9,119 bases of DNA from Pyrinomonadaceae bacterium. Its GTDB lineage: Bacteria > Acidobacteriota > Blastocatellia > Pyrinomonadales > Pyrinomonadaceae. Position numbers and translations under genes: made by a program. Every line of letters starts with the position of its first letter. Position 1 is the first letter of the stretch. The stretch is taken from the NCBI GenBank assembly GCA_013813825.1, contig JACCRA010000192.1, positions 1-9,119 on the forward strand, in the 5' to 3' direction. The notes below the pieces were generated by a model. It was not told the origin of the DNA. It made no database searches and saw only the letters and a program-made list of their open reading frames with translations. Of this stretch, positions 1 to 5,464 are shown one piece after another.

Positions 1-1
1 G

Positions 2-173
2 CGCACGCCCAACGGGAAACAGCGTTACTGGTGTCACGATTGTCAGCGCAGCCGCCGCGACAACCCGCAACCGGCAGGCTACACGGAAGCTGGACGTGAC
101 ACCATTCTGCGCGCTTACGAAGAACGCAGCAGCTTGCGCGGGTTGGAGCGCACCTTCGGCGTCTCGCGCAAGA
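2..173 (+). pseudogene. IS1-type InsA transposase fragment, truncated at both ends
   Basis: Read from base 2, the frame encodes a CxxC half of a zinc finger (NGKQRYWCHDCQ) and then a helix-turn-helix ending SLRGLERTFGVSRKTV. This is the order and spacing of the DNA-binding InsA part of IS1-family transposases, where a WLKKK-like linker normally follows. Here the sequence changes at base 174 into the terminal repeat of another element. The frame then adds about a dozen foreign codons and stops at 212-214. The N-terminal CxxC half lies outside the window. The DDE catalytic half (InsB) is absent and does not reappear on the other side of the inserted element, so this is a dead remnant. I am confident of the InsA type, less so of the subgroup. 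Confidence 0.75.
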
Positions 174-190
174 CTGTACTTCCCGGTTTT
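174..190 (+). repeat. Left terminal inverted repeat of the IS4-type element
   Basis: CTGTACTTCCCGGTTTT pairs with the right end at 1588-1604 at 15 of 17 positions. The IS1-type reading frame loses its family similarity exactly at this point. Confidence 0.7.
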
Positions 191-216
191 TTGACAGATG
201 AAGAGATGAGGTGAGC

Positions 217-242
217 GGCGAGGAGAGCTTGCCCTCCTCGCC
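217..242. other. GC-rich hairpin between IS left end and transposase
   Basis: GGCGAGGAG (217-225) pairs perfectly with CTCCTCGCC (234-242) around an 8-nt loop. It lies upstream of the transposase start inside the element. Such stems in IS leaders can block read-through transcription or translation from outside. That role is inferred; no U-run follows. Confidence 0.5.
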
Positions 243-335
243 AGAGTTGTCCACAGTTGTCTGTGACCAAACACACAACTGCCGGAGCCACTCAGGGACA
301 GCTTACCATCAGAACTGATCTCTTTCATCCACGCT

Positions 336-1565
336 TTGCGCCCGCTGATGCGGGCTGAGGTCTTTCACAGCTTCTGCTTTTTGCTGACGGGTCTGCTGGT
401 CGGTGAAGCCAAGCACGGCACGGTGCGCGCCAGTGTCTTCGCTCCGCCCACCTACCAACCGCAGCGTCTGTCGGACCTGTTCTGCCGGCATCAGCTCTCG
501 CACCAAGCGTTCATGGCAGCACTGGCGCGTTTGGCTTTGGCGCGGCTCTACCCGGCGGGCGGGCCAGCGCGCTTGTTCTGGATCGCCGACGCGACCAACA
601 CTGAAAAGCCTGACGCGGAGCGGGTCAGTGGCGGCCACTGGTTTCATCGCACTAAGCGCGTGGCTGGGCGGGCGACCACGCTCAAGGGTCATTGCTACTT
701 GTTCGCCGCGCATCTGTACCGACACGGCCAAGAGCAGTTGTGGGCCAGCGTCCTCGTTGGCGCATTACTCTATGTCAAAGGGCGCACCTTGCCGGAACTA
801 ACCGGCGACTTGGTTCACCAACTGCGCTTGCCAGAAGGAGTGCGCCACGTCTGGGTGGTAGATCGCGGCTTGCTTTCGCGTCCACTGTTGCGCTCTCTCA
901 CGCGGCAAGGGCAGTTCGGCTTGGGGCGTGCCCGCTGCAACCAAGTGGTCTATTTCACGACGCGCCGACAACGCACGGGGCGTGGGCGCAAGCGAACTTA
1001 CGGCGCGAAGGGTCGCGTGGACAAGTTGCTCGCGCGCTTCCCTGAGCGGTTGCGCCAGCAGCGGATGAAGTTGCGCGTCCAGGGGCGCGAGCGGCAACTC
1101 ACCGTCGCCGATGGCGAAGTGCTGCTGCGGGGCGTGCCTCAGGGCCGACCGCTGCTGGCGCGCGTCATTGTCGTGACGGTTGAGCGCAGCAAACTCAAGC
1201 CGTGGTACTTGGTGACGACTGACTTGGAGTTGGCGGCGGAAGAAGCGGTGCGCGCTTACGCCGGACGCCAACAGATCGAGGTCAACTTCGATGAAGTCAA
1301 AGAACTGGGCTTAGGCCACTACCTGGGGCGCAGCGGGCAAGGCGTCCGACGGTGGCCGTTGTTCTTGTGCGCGGCTCAGATGGTGTTGAAGTTTATGGCG
1401 ACAGGCATCATTGAGATGGCGCTGCCCAAGCTGCATTGGGCGTGGTACCAGCAGGAGAACACTGTGGGGCAGAGGCGCCGCCGCTTGAGTGAGTCTTGTC
1501 GCCCGCGAATTTCTCGCCTGTTGGAGGCCATCCCCAACCTGCGAGAAATTAAAAAGGCGGCGTAA
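336..1565 (+). CDS. IS4-superfamily transposase (DDE)
   Basis: This is a cut-and-paste DDE transposase of 409 residues from the TTG at 336, or 405 from the ATG at 348. Visible catalytic motifs are D85 in ADATNTEKP, D176 in WVVDRGLL, and a perfect IS4 signature Y308-x2-R311-x3-E315-x6-K322 in YAGRQQIEVNFDEVK. A long beta-rich insertion lies between the second Asp and the Glu, as in this superfamily. The length is normal and no break is seen. The start is uncertain: neither candidate has a clear Shine-Dalgarno sequence, and the frame stays open and coding-like back to about base 267 without an ATG, GTG or TTG, so initiation may be unusual. The C-terminus is rich in Arg and Lys. It looks like the only full transposase in the window that could still be active. 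The choice between IS4 and IS701 groups is not settled. Confidence 0.85.
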   Translation: MRPLMRAEVFHSFCFLLTGLLVGEAKHGTVRASVFAPPTYQPQRLSDLFCRHQLSHQAFMAALARLALARLYPAGGPARLFWIADATNTEKPDAERVSGGHWFHRTKRVAGRATTLKGHCYLFAAHLYRHGQEQLWASVLVGALLYVKGRTLPELTGDLVHQLRLPEGVRHVWVVDRGLLSRPLLRSLTRQGQFGLGRARCNQVVYFTTRRQRTGRGRKRTYGAKGRVDKLLARFPERLRQQRMKLRVQGRERQLTVADGEVLLRGVPQGRPLLARVIVVTVERSKLKPWYLVTTDLELAAEEAVRAYAGRQQIEVNFDEVKELGLGHYLGRSGQGVRRWPLFLCAAQMVLKFMATGIIEMALPKLHWAWYQQENTVGQRRRRLSESCRPRISRLLEAIPNLREIKKAA

Positions 1566-1587
1566 ATGTCAAAGAACTATCGGCTCT

Positions 1588-1604
1588 AAAGCCGGGAACT
1601 ACAG
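1588..1604 (-). repeat. Right terminal inverted repeat of the IS4-type element
   Basis: Read on the minus strand it is CTGTAGTTCCCGGCTTT, matching the left end. It also supplies the stop codon (TAG at 1601-1599) and the last Leu codon of the minus-strand replication-type gene. Confidence 0.7.
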
Positions 1605-2720
1605 TTGTAAAAGAACCATCGCGAAAATTGAGGACCAATCTTCCGCATGAAAACTCCCCGCGAATTGCACCTCCGCCTGCTCCATCGTGTAGCCGCCCTC
1701 AATCACTTCCGCGATGATGCGCGCCTGCTCGGCGATCTCCTCCGGCGTCAACCTGCGATTCGGATCGGGCGGGGCTGGCGCCGTTGCGCTGGTTGCACTC
1801 GCCGATGCGTACTGCTTCCCTTCTCTGTGACGCGTATTTGACTTGTGAGCGAGTTTTCGTCGCAGATGCTCAGTCAGGAATGCCGGCACGCTGGAAACGC
1901 CGCCAGAGCGTGCTGCGGCCTCATCCAGTTCGGCGACGAGCAAGCGCGCGAGGTCGGCCCACTGATCGCGCTCCCCTGCTTTCGGCGCGCGCCCGGTCAG
2001 TTGTCGTGCCCCCTCCGAAAGGATGGCATTGTGGTCTGATAATGCTGTGGCTTCATCATCATTAGTATTAGTCTTAAAAGAAGTCTTAGATCCTGAGGAA
2101 GTATTTGAAAAGACAGCTACTTCACTCTGTCCACCAGTGTCCCTTTTCTGGTCTGTCCCTCTGTCCCTTTTCTGGTCTGAGTGGTCTGTCCCTCTGAGGG
2201 GGGTCTGTCCCCCTCTGTCCACCAGAGCCTCTTCGGGTAGTCGAACCTCGTATAAATAACCTTCGACGTTACCAAGTTCCCATTGCCGGACGACAAGGCC
2301 GCACGTCTCCAAGTAGCGGAGATGCCCGTCAATCGTCTTGCGGTTTCGCACCCCTGACCAGTCGGCAATGTCTTTCTTCGTCGCTTGGATAGTTCGCACC
2401 GGCTTGACCGCCCCGCGCGTTCTGAGATAGAGCGCATCGTAAAGTTTCTTGCTCGAGCCGGGGAAAAGGCCGGCAGGGAGGGCATCGCGCTCAAGACTGT
2501 TGGCTCGCTTGTTATAGTCGCGCTCGGGCGAAACGGGTCTGATGGACAGAGGGACAGAGGGGGTCTGTCCATCAGAGGGGGGTAGAGGTGTTTGAGCCGC
2601 ATCCGTTTCGGCGTCGTCATACTCGGCTAGGTGGCTTGCCAGCGCGGGTTTTCGCTTCGGCGGATCAAGTGCCTTACTTAGCGTTTCTGACAATAGCTTG
2701 CGCTCCGACTTCTTCATCAC
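1599..2720 (-). CDS. Winged-helix plasmid replication-type protein, C-terminus replaced by IS end
   Basis: A 373-residue protein starting at GTG 2720, or ATG 2717, which has AGAGAGG upstream. Residues 86-165 (SSKKLYDALYLRTRG, TKKDIADWSGV, KTIDGHLRYLETCGLV, EGYLYEVRLPEE) read as a winged helix-turn-helix: several helices, a recognition helix, then a beta wing. A low-complexity linker follows (168-235) with the repeats TDQKRDRG and TDQKRDTG. A helical C-terminal part comes next (about 235-295) and then LTPEEIAEQARIIAEVIEGGYTMEQAE. The gene overlaps the 3' end of parA by 47 bp, the place where parB usually sits, which suggests co-translation. The last two sense codons and TAG come wholly or partly from the IS inverted repeat, so the native C-terminus is lost. 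A replication-initiator or partition-partner role is inferred from the fold, the parA linkage and the internal repeats. I do not recognise a named family. Confidence 0.7.
   Translation of the reverse strand: MMKKSERKLLSETLSKALDPPKRKPALASHLAEYDDAETDAAQTPLPPSDGQTPSVPLSIRPVSPERDYNKRANSLERDALPAGLFPGSSKKLYDALYLRTRGAVKPVRTIQATKKDIADWSGVRNRKTIDGHLRYLETCGLVVRQWELGNVEGYLYEVRLPEEALVDRGGQTPLRGTDHSDQKRDRGTDQKRDTGGQSEVAVFSNTSSGSKTSFKTNTNDDEATALSDHNAILSEGARQLTGRAPKAGERDQWADLARLLVAELDEAAARSGGVSSVPAFLTEHLRRKLAHKSNTRHREGKQYASASATSATAPAPPDPNRRLTPEEIAEQARIIAEVIEGGYTMEQAEVQFAGSFHAEDWSSIFAMVLLQL
2050..2117. other. AT-rich block beside the iteron-like repeats (possible unwinding element)
   Basis: By hand count this 68-bp segment is about one third G+C, while its surroundings are clearly GC-rich. 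It directly adjoins the repeat cluster. It encodes a Ser/Thr/Asn/Asp-rich linker. A DNA-unwinding role is inferred from the arrangement alone. Confidence 0.4.
2126..2220. repeat. Cluster of six TCTGTCC iteron-like repeats
   Basis: TCTGTCC occurs at 2126, 2152, 2160, 2185, 2204 and 2214, all in the same orientation. GTCCCTTTTCTGGTCTG is repeated with a 24-bp period (2139-2155 and 2163-2179), and CTCTGTCCACCAG occurs at 2125-2137 and 2213-2225. Chance predicts about one copy of a 7-mer, counting both strands, in the whole window. The array encodes the linker of the replication-type protein. Repeats inside a rep gene beside an AT-rich block are typical of initiator-binding iterons, but simple coding repetition could also explain the 24-bp unit. 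Confidence 0.6.
2538..2576. repeat. Inverted repeat containing three more TCTGTCC motifs
   Basis: TCTGATGGACAG (2538-2549) and CTGTCCATCAGA (2565-2576) form a perfect 12-bp inverted repeat. It contains GGACAGA at 2544 and 2552 and TCTGTCC at 2564, the same motif as the main cluster about 350 bp away. It encodes the Pro-rich N-terminal segment of the replication-type protein. It could be a second binding site or an operator. Confidence 0.5.
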
Positions 2721-3483
2721 CTAAGACCTCTCTGATTTCTTTGACGAGTTTGCGGAAAGCGAAAGTAGCGGGGGATTCGGCGTGCGCTTCGCCGACGGCC
2801 TTTAATGTCGCCGTCGCCTCTTCGACCGCCACGAGTTTAGGGACGGTAGTTTGAAAAACATAGTCTTCGCCGAAGCGCGCCAACACGCGCTCGCGCACCT
2901 CGCGGTCTAGTTTCTGCCGCGACGTGTATTTGGTGGAGAGCGCGAGTATTTGCATCTGCGGCGAGTAACGCTTGCTGATTCTGGTCACCTTGCGAAGCAG
3001 TTGCTTGATTCCCAACAAAGCAAAGAGTCCGGTATCAATCGGGACGATGGTAAGATCGCTCATCGCCAGCGCATTCAGGGTCGGCGTGCCCAAACTCGGC
3101 GGGGTATCGATAACGCAGTAATCGTAGCCGGCCTGCGCGGGTTCGAGCTTTTCCTTGAGCAGCAATTCGCGCGAATCAGCAGCAGTAATGACGGCTTCGG
3201 CTTCGTCGTCCAGACAGCAAGGAATGATATCGACGCGCGGGCGCACTTGAGAGACGTATTCGGAGAAGTCGCCTTGCGGGTCGAGCATCAACCGCATGGA
3301 GGTGCGGCGCGACTCTTCCAACTCTTCCAGATCGACACCGAAGACGGCCGACAAATTGCCCTGCGGATCAAGATCGACGGCCAGCACACGCGAGCCTTGC
3401 GCCGCCAGCGCGACCGCGATGTTGAGGGCGGTCGTCGTCTTCGCGCAGCCGCCTTTATGGTTTGCGAGCACGATGGTCTTCAC
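2674..3483 (-). CDS. parA: ParA-family partition ATPase
   Basis: A 269-residue ParA/Soj-type ATPase, which uses ATP-driven nucleoid binding to segregate plasmid or chromosome copies. The deviant Walker A is at residues 10-16 (KGGCAKT, with signature Lys10 and P-loop Lys15). The A' motif is DLDPQGN (37-43) and Walker B is YDYCVIDTPPS (120-130, Asp126). No N-terminal DNA-binding domain precedes the P-loop, so it is the short (type Ib/Soj-like) form. I chose GTG at 3483 because GGAGG lies 7 nt upstream and the protein then begins directly with the beta strand before Walker A. The longer frame to 3525 would add 14 unlikely residues. No ParB is seen; the winged-helix protein overlaps its 3' end instead. 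The 67-bp gap to the upstream gene shows no clear terminator, so it may be transcribed with the genes to its right. Family assignment is firm. Confidence 0.93.
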   Translation of the reverse strand: MKTIVLANHKGGCAKTTTALNIAVALAAQGSRVLAVDLDPQGNLSAVFGVDLEELEESRRTSMRLMLDPQGDFSEYVSQVRPRVDIIPCCLDDEAEAVITAADSRELLLKEKLEPAQAGYDYCVIDTPPSLGTPTLNALAMSDLTIVPIDTGLFALLGIKQLLRKVTRISKRYSPQMQILALSTKYTSRQKLDREVRERVLARFGEDYVFQTTVPKLVAVEEATATLKAVGEAHAESPATFAFRKLVKEIREVLGDEEVGAQAIVRNAK

Positions 3484-3550
3484 GGTCGAGCCTCCATGAT
3501 TATGTATCGAGCAGGGAACTTGCACCCGCCCTGCCCGCGCCGCCGCGTCC

Positions 3551-3751
3551 TCAGGCGCTCTTTCTTTCCTTCACCTTCAGTTCGGGATGGCGCGCGAGAA
3601 AGCCTCCGCGCTTCATCTTGTAGCGCCCCGGCTTGAGCATGTCATCGTCCGTCCAGCCGCGCCGCAAGCCCTCCTCGTAATCCTCCGTCGTGACCTCCAG
3701 TTCGACTTCCGCAGGCTGTCCAACGGCCTCCTTGTCATTCGCTTTCTTCAT
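3551..3751 (-). CDS. Small acidic/basic protein overlapping brnT; possible antitoxin
   Basis: 66 residues. Residues 1-40 are acidic (VELEVTTEDYEEGLRRGWTDDD) and the tail is basic (PGRYKMKRGGFLARHPELKVKERK). The ATG at 3751 lies inside the last codons of the brnT frame (17-nt overlap) with GAGAGGAAG just upstream, the usual toxin-antitoxin order for BrnT. However, I do not see the KxxVSLRLD/ribbon-helix-helix pattern of canonical BrnA, and it is shorter. It is either a non-canonical antitoxin or an unrelated neighbour. It is intact although the toxin frame is broken. Confidence 0.6.
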   Translation of the reverse strand: MKKANDKEAVGQPAEVELEVTTEDYEEGLRRGWTDDDMLKPGRYKMKRGGFLARHPELKVKERKSA

Positions 3752-4010
3752 ATAACTTCCTCTCCGTCGGCGTCGGTTTGCGCGCCGAGATGATGCGAAT
3801 TACGTCCGCCCGCCGTTCGGCGAAGACGACGAACAGCAGCCGATTGATTTAATAACCGAAGATGACAAAGCGGTCCTCGCCGCCGGAGTGTTCATCATCG
3901 AGGCCTTCAATCGCGTTCGGGTCGTAGAAGACTTCCGTCGCCTCGCCGAAACTGGCGCCGTGCTTCTCCACATTGCCGAGAGCCTTTTCATCGTCCCACT
4001 CAAATCTCAC
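3735..4010 (-). pseudogene. brnT: BrnT-type toxin gene interrupted by a TAA codon
   Basis: BrnT toxins are about 90-residue RelE-like-fold ribonucleases that inhibit translation. Reading from GTG 4010 gives RFEWDDEKALGNVEKHGASF (residues 2-21), EVFYDPNA, DDEHSGGEDRFVIFGY, then a stop at 3851-3849. The same frame continues INRLLFVVFAERR and IRIISARKPTPTER to TGA at 3737-3735. This is the family from end to end, 91 positions with one stop where BrnT often has Ser. A single TCA-to-TAA change would explain it. The 53-residue product would lack the C-terminal half. The start is supported by AGAAAGG 6 nt upstream and by TAGTG coupling to the preceding gene. Sequencing error is the main alternative. 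Confidence 0.85.
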
Positions 4011-4237
4011 TAGCTGCCTTTCTTCACCAAAGCGGCGGGCTTGTCCGTCTCGTCGTGTGCGGCTCCAATCCGTTCTCTCGCGACGCGGTAGCGACGGTTC
4101 ATGTCATCCAGTGTCGCTATCAGTTCAGGATCGAGGGCAGGTCGCTGCCCTTGATCGGTCTGGGGGACACCCCGCAAACCGGTGCCGGCGCTCGGCTGTT
4201 CGGTGCTGTCTAGCTCATCCCTAGGCTCATCGCTCAC
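4010..4237 (-). CDS. Small hydrophilic protein of unknown function (75 aa)
   Basis: Starts at GTG 4237, where GTGA overlaps the stop of the preceding gene, and ends TAG sharing one base with the brnT GTG. The N-terminal 35 residues are acidic and Pro/Gly/Gln-rich, probably disordered. Residues 36-62 (LDPELIATLDDMNRRYRVARER) look like an amphipathic helix. The tail is LVKKGS. The RBS is the purine-rich module GAAAGGCGGGAAG, which also encodes the Lys/Gly tail of the upstream protein. I recognise no family. Tight overlaps on both sides support a real gene, possibly serving to couple expression into brnT. Confidence 0.6.
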   Translation of the reverse strand: MSDEPRDELDSTEQPSAGTGLRGVPQTDQGQRPALDPELIATLDDMNRRYRVARERIGAAHDETDKPAALVKKGS

Positions 4238-4524
4238 TGCTTCCCGCCTTTCTTCGCTGCCTTCTTTACCCCCTTATCCGCCTGCTCACCTAACATCAAC
4301 CCGCTGGTGTAAGCGTTGAAGGCGGTGTATGACGCCAGCCCCTGTCCGCCGCCCAACTCGGATGCCTTTATCTCTTGGGAGACGGTCTCCCCGTGGCATT
4401 GATACTCGACGATGACACTACCCGCGCGATGTGGTTGGACGGTCAACGTGTCGACGCGCTTGTCACAGCGCAAGCACCACGGGAACTTGGATTTCGGCAG
4501 CCTAGTCGTGGGCGATTGAGTCAC
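4234..4524 (-). CDS. Small putative metal-binding protein (CxxC...CH), 96 aa
   Basis: GTG start at 4524 with AAGGAAGG 9 nt upstream. Residues 15-24 (PWCLRCDKRV) give Cys17 and Cys20, and YQCHGETV gives Cys43 and His44. A beta-rich stretch lies between the two pairs, which suggests a small zinc ribbon. Residues 59-80 are Gly/Ala-rich (GGGQGLASYTAFNAYTSG), followed by a basic tail KGVKKAAKKGGKQ. Small proteins with this ribbon pattern occur in phage and plasmid accessory regions, but I cannot name a family. It sits in the tightly packed operon and shares GTGA with the next gene. DNA or RNA binding is inferred. Confidence 0.6.
   Translation of the reverse strand: MTQSPTTRLPKSKFPWCLRCDKRVDTLTVQPHRAGSVIVEYQCHGETVSQEIKASELGGGQGLASYTAFNAYTSGLMLGEQADKGVKKAAKKGGKQ
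4240..4254 (-). promoter_or_regulatory. Purine-rich RBS module before the 75-aa gene
   Basis: A second exact copy of AAGAAAGGCGGGAAG, encoding the KKGGK end of the metal-binding protein and serving as Shine-Dalgarno for GTG 4237. Related versions precede 4010, 4524, 4743 and, on the plus strand, 6183. Confidence 0.6.
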
Positions 4525-4539
4525 TTCTTGCCGCCTTCC

Positions 4540-4743
4540 TTACGCAGCGTCGGGGCCGTTGGTGTCTGGCACCACCCTGCGCTTCGGATTCATGTCGCGC
4601 AGCATCTCTTTCATCTCGCGCGAGGTGTCGAGTGCGAGGTCGGTAGTTGAACACTCCGACGCTGGCCGCACGAGTCGCAGTGAGGGCTGGGTGTCTTTCG
4701 GGAAGGCGCGCTGGCCGGCCACCCGTCGCTTGTTGGTGTTCAT
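4540..4743 (-). CDS. Small basic protein of unknown function (67 aa)
   Basis: I chose the internal ATG at 4743 because AGGAAGGCAGGAA lies directly upstream. An extension to 4830 would overlap the DUF4440 gene by 62 bp. The product starts MNTNKRRVAGQRAFPKDTQP, has one short helical segment (TDLALDTSREMKEMLRDMNP), and ends RRVVPDTNGPDAA. It has one Cys and no membrane segment. It may be a small nucleic-acid-binding or regulatory peptide, but nothing identifies it. Its 15-bp spacing to the next gene and 25-bp gap from the preceding one put it in the operon. Confidence 0.5.
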   Translation of the reverse strand: MNTNKRRVAGQRAFPKDTQPSLRLVRPASECSTTDLALDTSREMKEMLRDMNPKRRVVPDTNGPDAA

Positions 4744-4768
4744 TTCCTGCCTTCCTGTGCCGCCCCTC

Positions 4769-5179
4769 TTACGGCTCGCTGAGACTCGAATGAGTCGCCA
4801 CCACCTGCCAGCGCCCCTCCGTGCAAACATACATGTTGCTGAACCGAAAGTGGCCGCTGAAGTCTTGTTCTTTGTATCGCGCTCTCACACTGTCTTGCCC
4901 CAACGCCAGCGCCGAATTGAGGTATACCTTGACGTCATCAAAGCGCCGGTCGATGGACTCAAACGTCAACTCACCCGACCCGATCAGCTTGAGCAACTCT
5001 CGCTTGCCGAAAGAGCCGACCGAGCGCACGAAGGTGAAATTGTCGGGCAGGAGGCGCTCCAGCGTGGCGAGGTCGCGGGCGGCGTAGGCGTCCACCCGCT
5101 GCTGCTCCAGCCGCATGATTTCTTGGGCGATGTCGTCGTCGGGAACAACCCCGCGCGCGGTCGCTTGTTGTGTGATCAT
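4769..5179 (-). CDS. DUF4440 / SnoaL-like (NTF2 fold) protein
   Basis: 136 residues. The pattern IAQEIMRLEQQRVDAYAARD (18-36), LERLLPDNFTFVRSVGSFGKRELL (40-63), beta strands around VKVYLNSALALG and VRARYKEQDFSGHFRFSNMYV, and the closing GRWQVVATHSS is that of DUF4440/SnoaL-like proteins. These fold as NTF2 cone barrels; members include small enzymes, binding proteins and ketosteroid-isomerase relatives. The substrate cannot be told. The first 14 residues are extra and flexible. ATG 5179 overlaps the stop of the upstream HTH gene as ATGA, with GGCGGGAAG as RBS, so the two are translationally coupled. Such a protein is unusual beside partition and toxin genes. The family call is firm, the role unknown. 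Confidence 0.85.
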   Translation of the reverse strand: MITQQATARGVVPDDDIAQEIMRLEQQRVDAYAARDLATLERLLPDNFTFVRSVGSFGKRELLKLIGSGELTFESIDRRFDDVKVYLNSALALGQDSVRARYKEQDFSGHFRFSNMYVCTEGRWQVVATHSSLSEP

Positions 5180-5457
5180 TTCTTCCCGCCTTTCTTCTTA
5201 CCCGTAGACGTGCCGTTGCCGGCCTTTACTGCCCCTGTGGCAGCTTTTTCAGGCGTGGTTGGGCCTGGTGGCCGTCCACCGGGATCGGGCGTGTACTCCG
5301 CTAGTGCCTTGCGGGTAATAAAGCGCCGTCCGGCAATCTCTACCGTTTCAAGTTTCCCTTGCCGCACAAGATAGTTAATGGCTTGCCGGGATGTGCCGCG
5401 TTCGTCTGCCGCTTGGGCGACTGTCAACAGGTCGTCTGGGTTAATACTCTTTGCCAT
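5176..5457 (-). CDS. Excisionase/MerR-type helix-turn-helix protein
   Basis: 93 residues from ATG 5457. Residues 10-54 (LLTVAQAADERGTSRQAINYL, then VRQGKLETVEIAGRRFITRKALAEY) match the short winged HTH of excisionases, AlpA and MerR-type regulators. The basic, Pro/Gly-rich tail (PDPGGRPPGPTTPEKA to GKKKGGKK) is probably disordered. A frame extension to 5538 exists, but a good promoter lies within it and ends just before ATG 5457, so I prefer this start. It is the first gene of the minus-strand operon, opposite a plus-strand unit, so it is a plausible local repressor acting on the shared intergenic region. The TGA overlaps the DUF4440 start. Confidence 0.85.
   Translation of the reverse strand: MAKSINPDDLLTVAQAADERGTSRQAINYLVRQGKLETVEIAGRRFITRKALAEYTPDPGGRPPGPTTPEKAATGAVKAGNGTSTGKKKGGKK
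5182..5196 (-). promoter_or_regulatory. Purine-rich RBS module before the DUF4440 gene
   Basis: On the minus strand AAGAAAGGCGGGAAG is identical to the module at 4254-4240. It encodes the KKGGK tail of the HTH protein and also serves as Shine-Dalgarno for ATG 5179. Confidence 0.6.
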
Positions 5458-5464
5458 AGGACAA

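Larger units (their letters stand above)
174..1604 (+). mobile_element. IS4-superfamily insertion sequence (IS4/IS701-like), about 1.43 kb
   Basis: The borders are set by imperfect terminal inverted repeats: CTGTACTTCCCGGTTTT at 174-190 and, read from the other side, CTGTAGTTCCCGGCTTT at 1604-1588 (15 of 17 match). Between them lies one plus-strand transposase with IS4-type catalytic motifs. The bases just outside (AAGA on the left, TTGT on the right) show no convincing target duplication. The left flank is an IS1-type fragment and the right flank is the 3' part of a replication-type gene, so the flanks do not rejoin into one sequence. The element therefore marks a recombination or deletion junction rather than a simple insertion. 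Confidence 0.8.

Noticed and set aside
247..255. TTGTCCACA, one mismatch from a DnaA box
   Set aside because: A single copy inside an IS leader, away from the candidate origin; expected by chance.
2125..2225. CRISPR array
   Set aside because: The repeats are 7-17 bp, irregularly spaced and inside a coding sequence, with no spacers of constant length.
2950..3636. Plus-strand open frame of 228 codons
   Set aside because: It is the antisense shadow of parA, whose Walker motifs are certain.
4559..5374. Long plus-strand open frame (271 codons)
   Set aside because: It is antisense to the DUF4440 and HTH genes, which have recognisable domains and RBS-linked starts; its own translation is Arg/Pro-rich with no domain.
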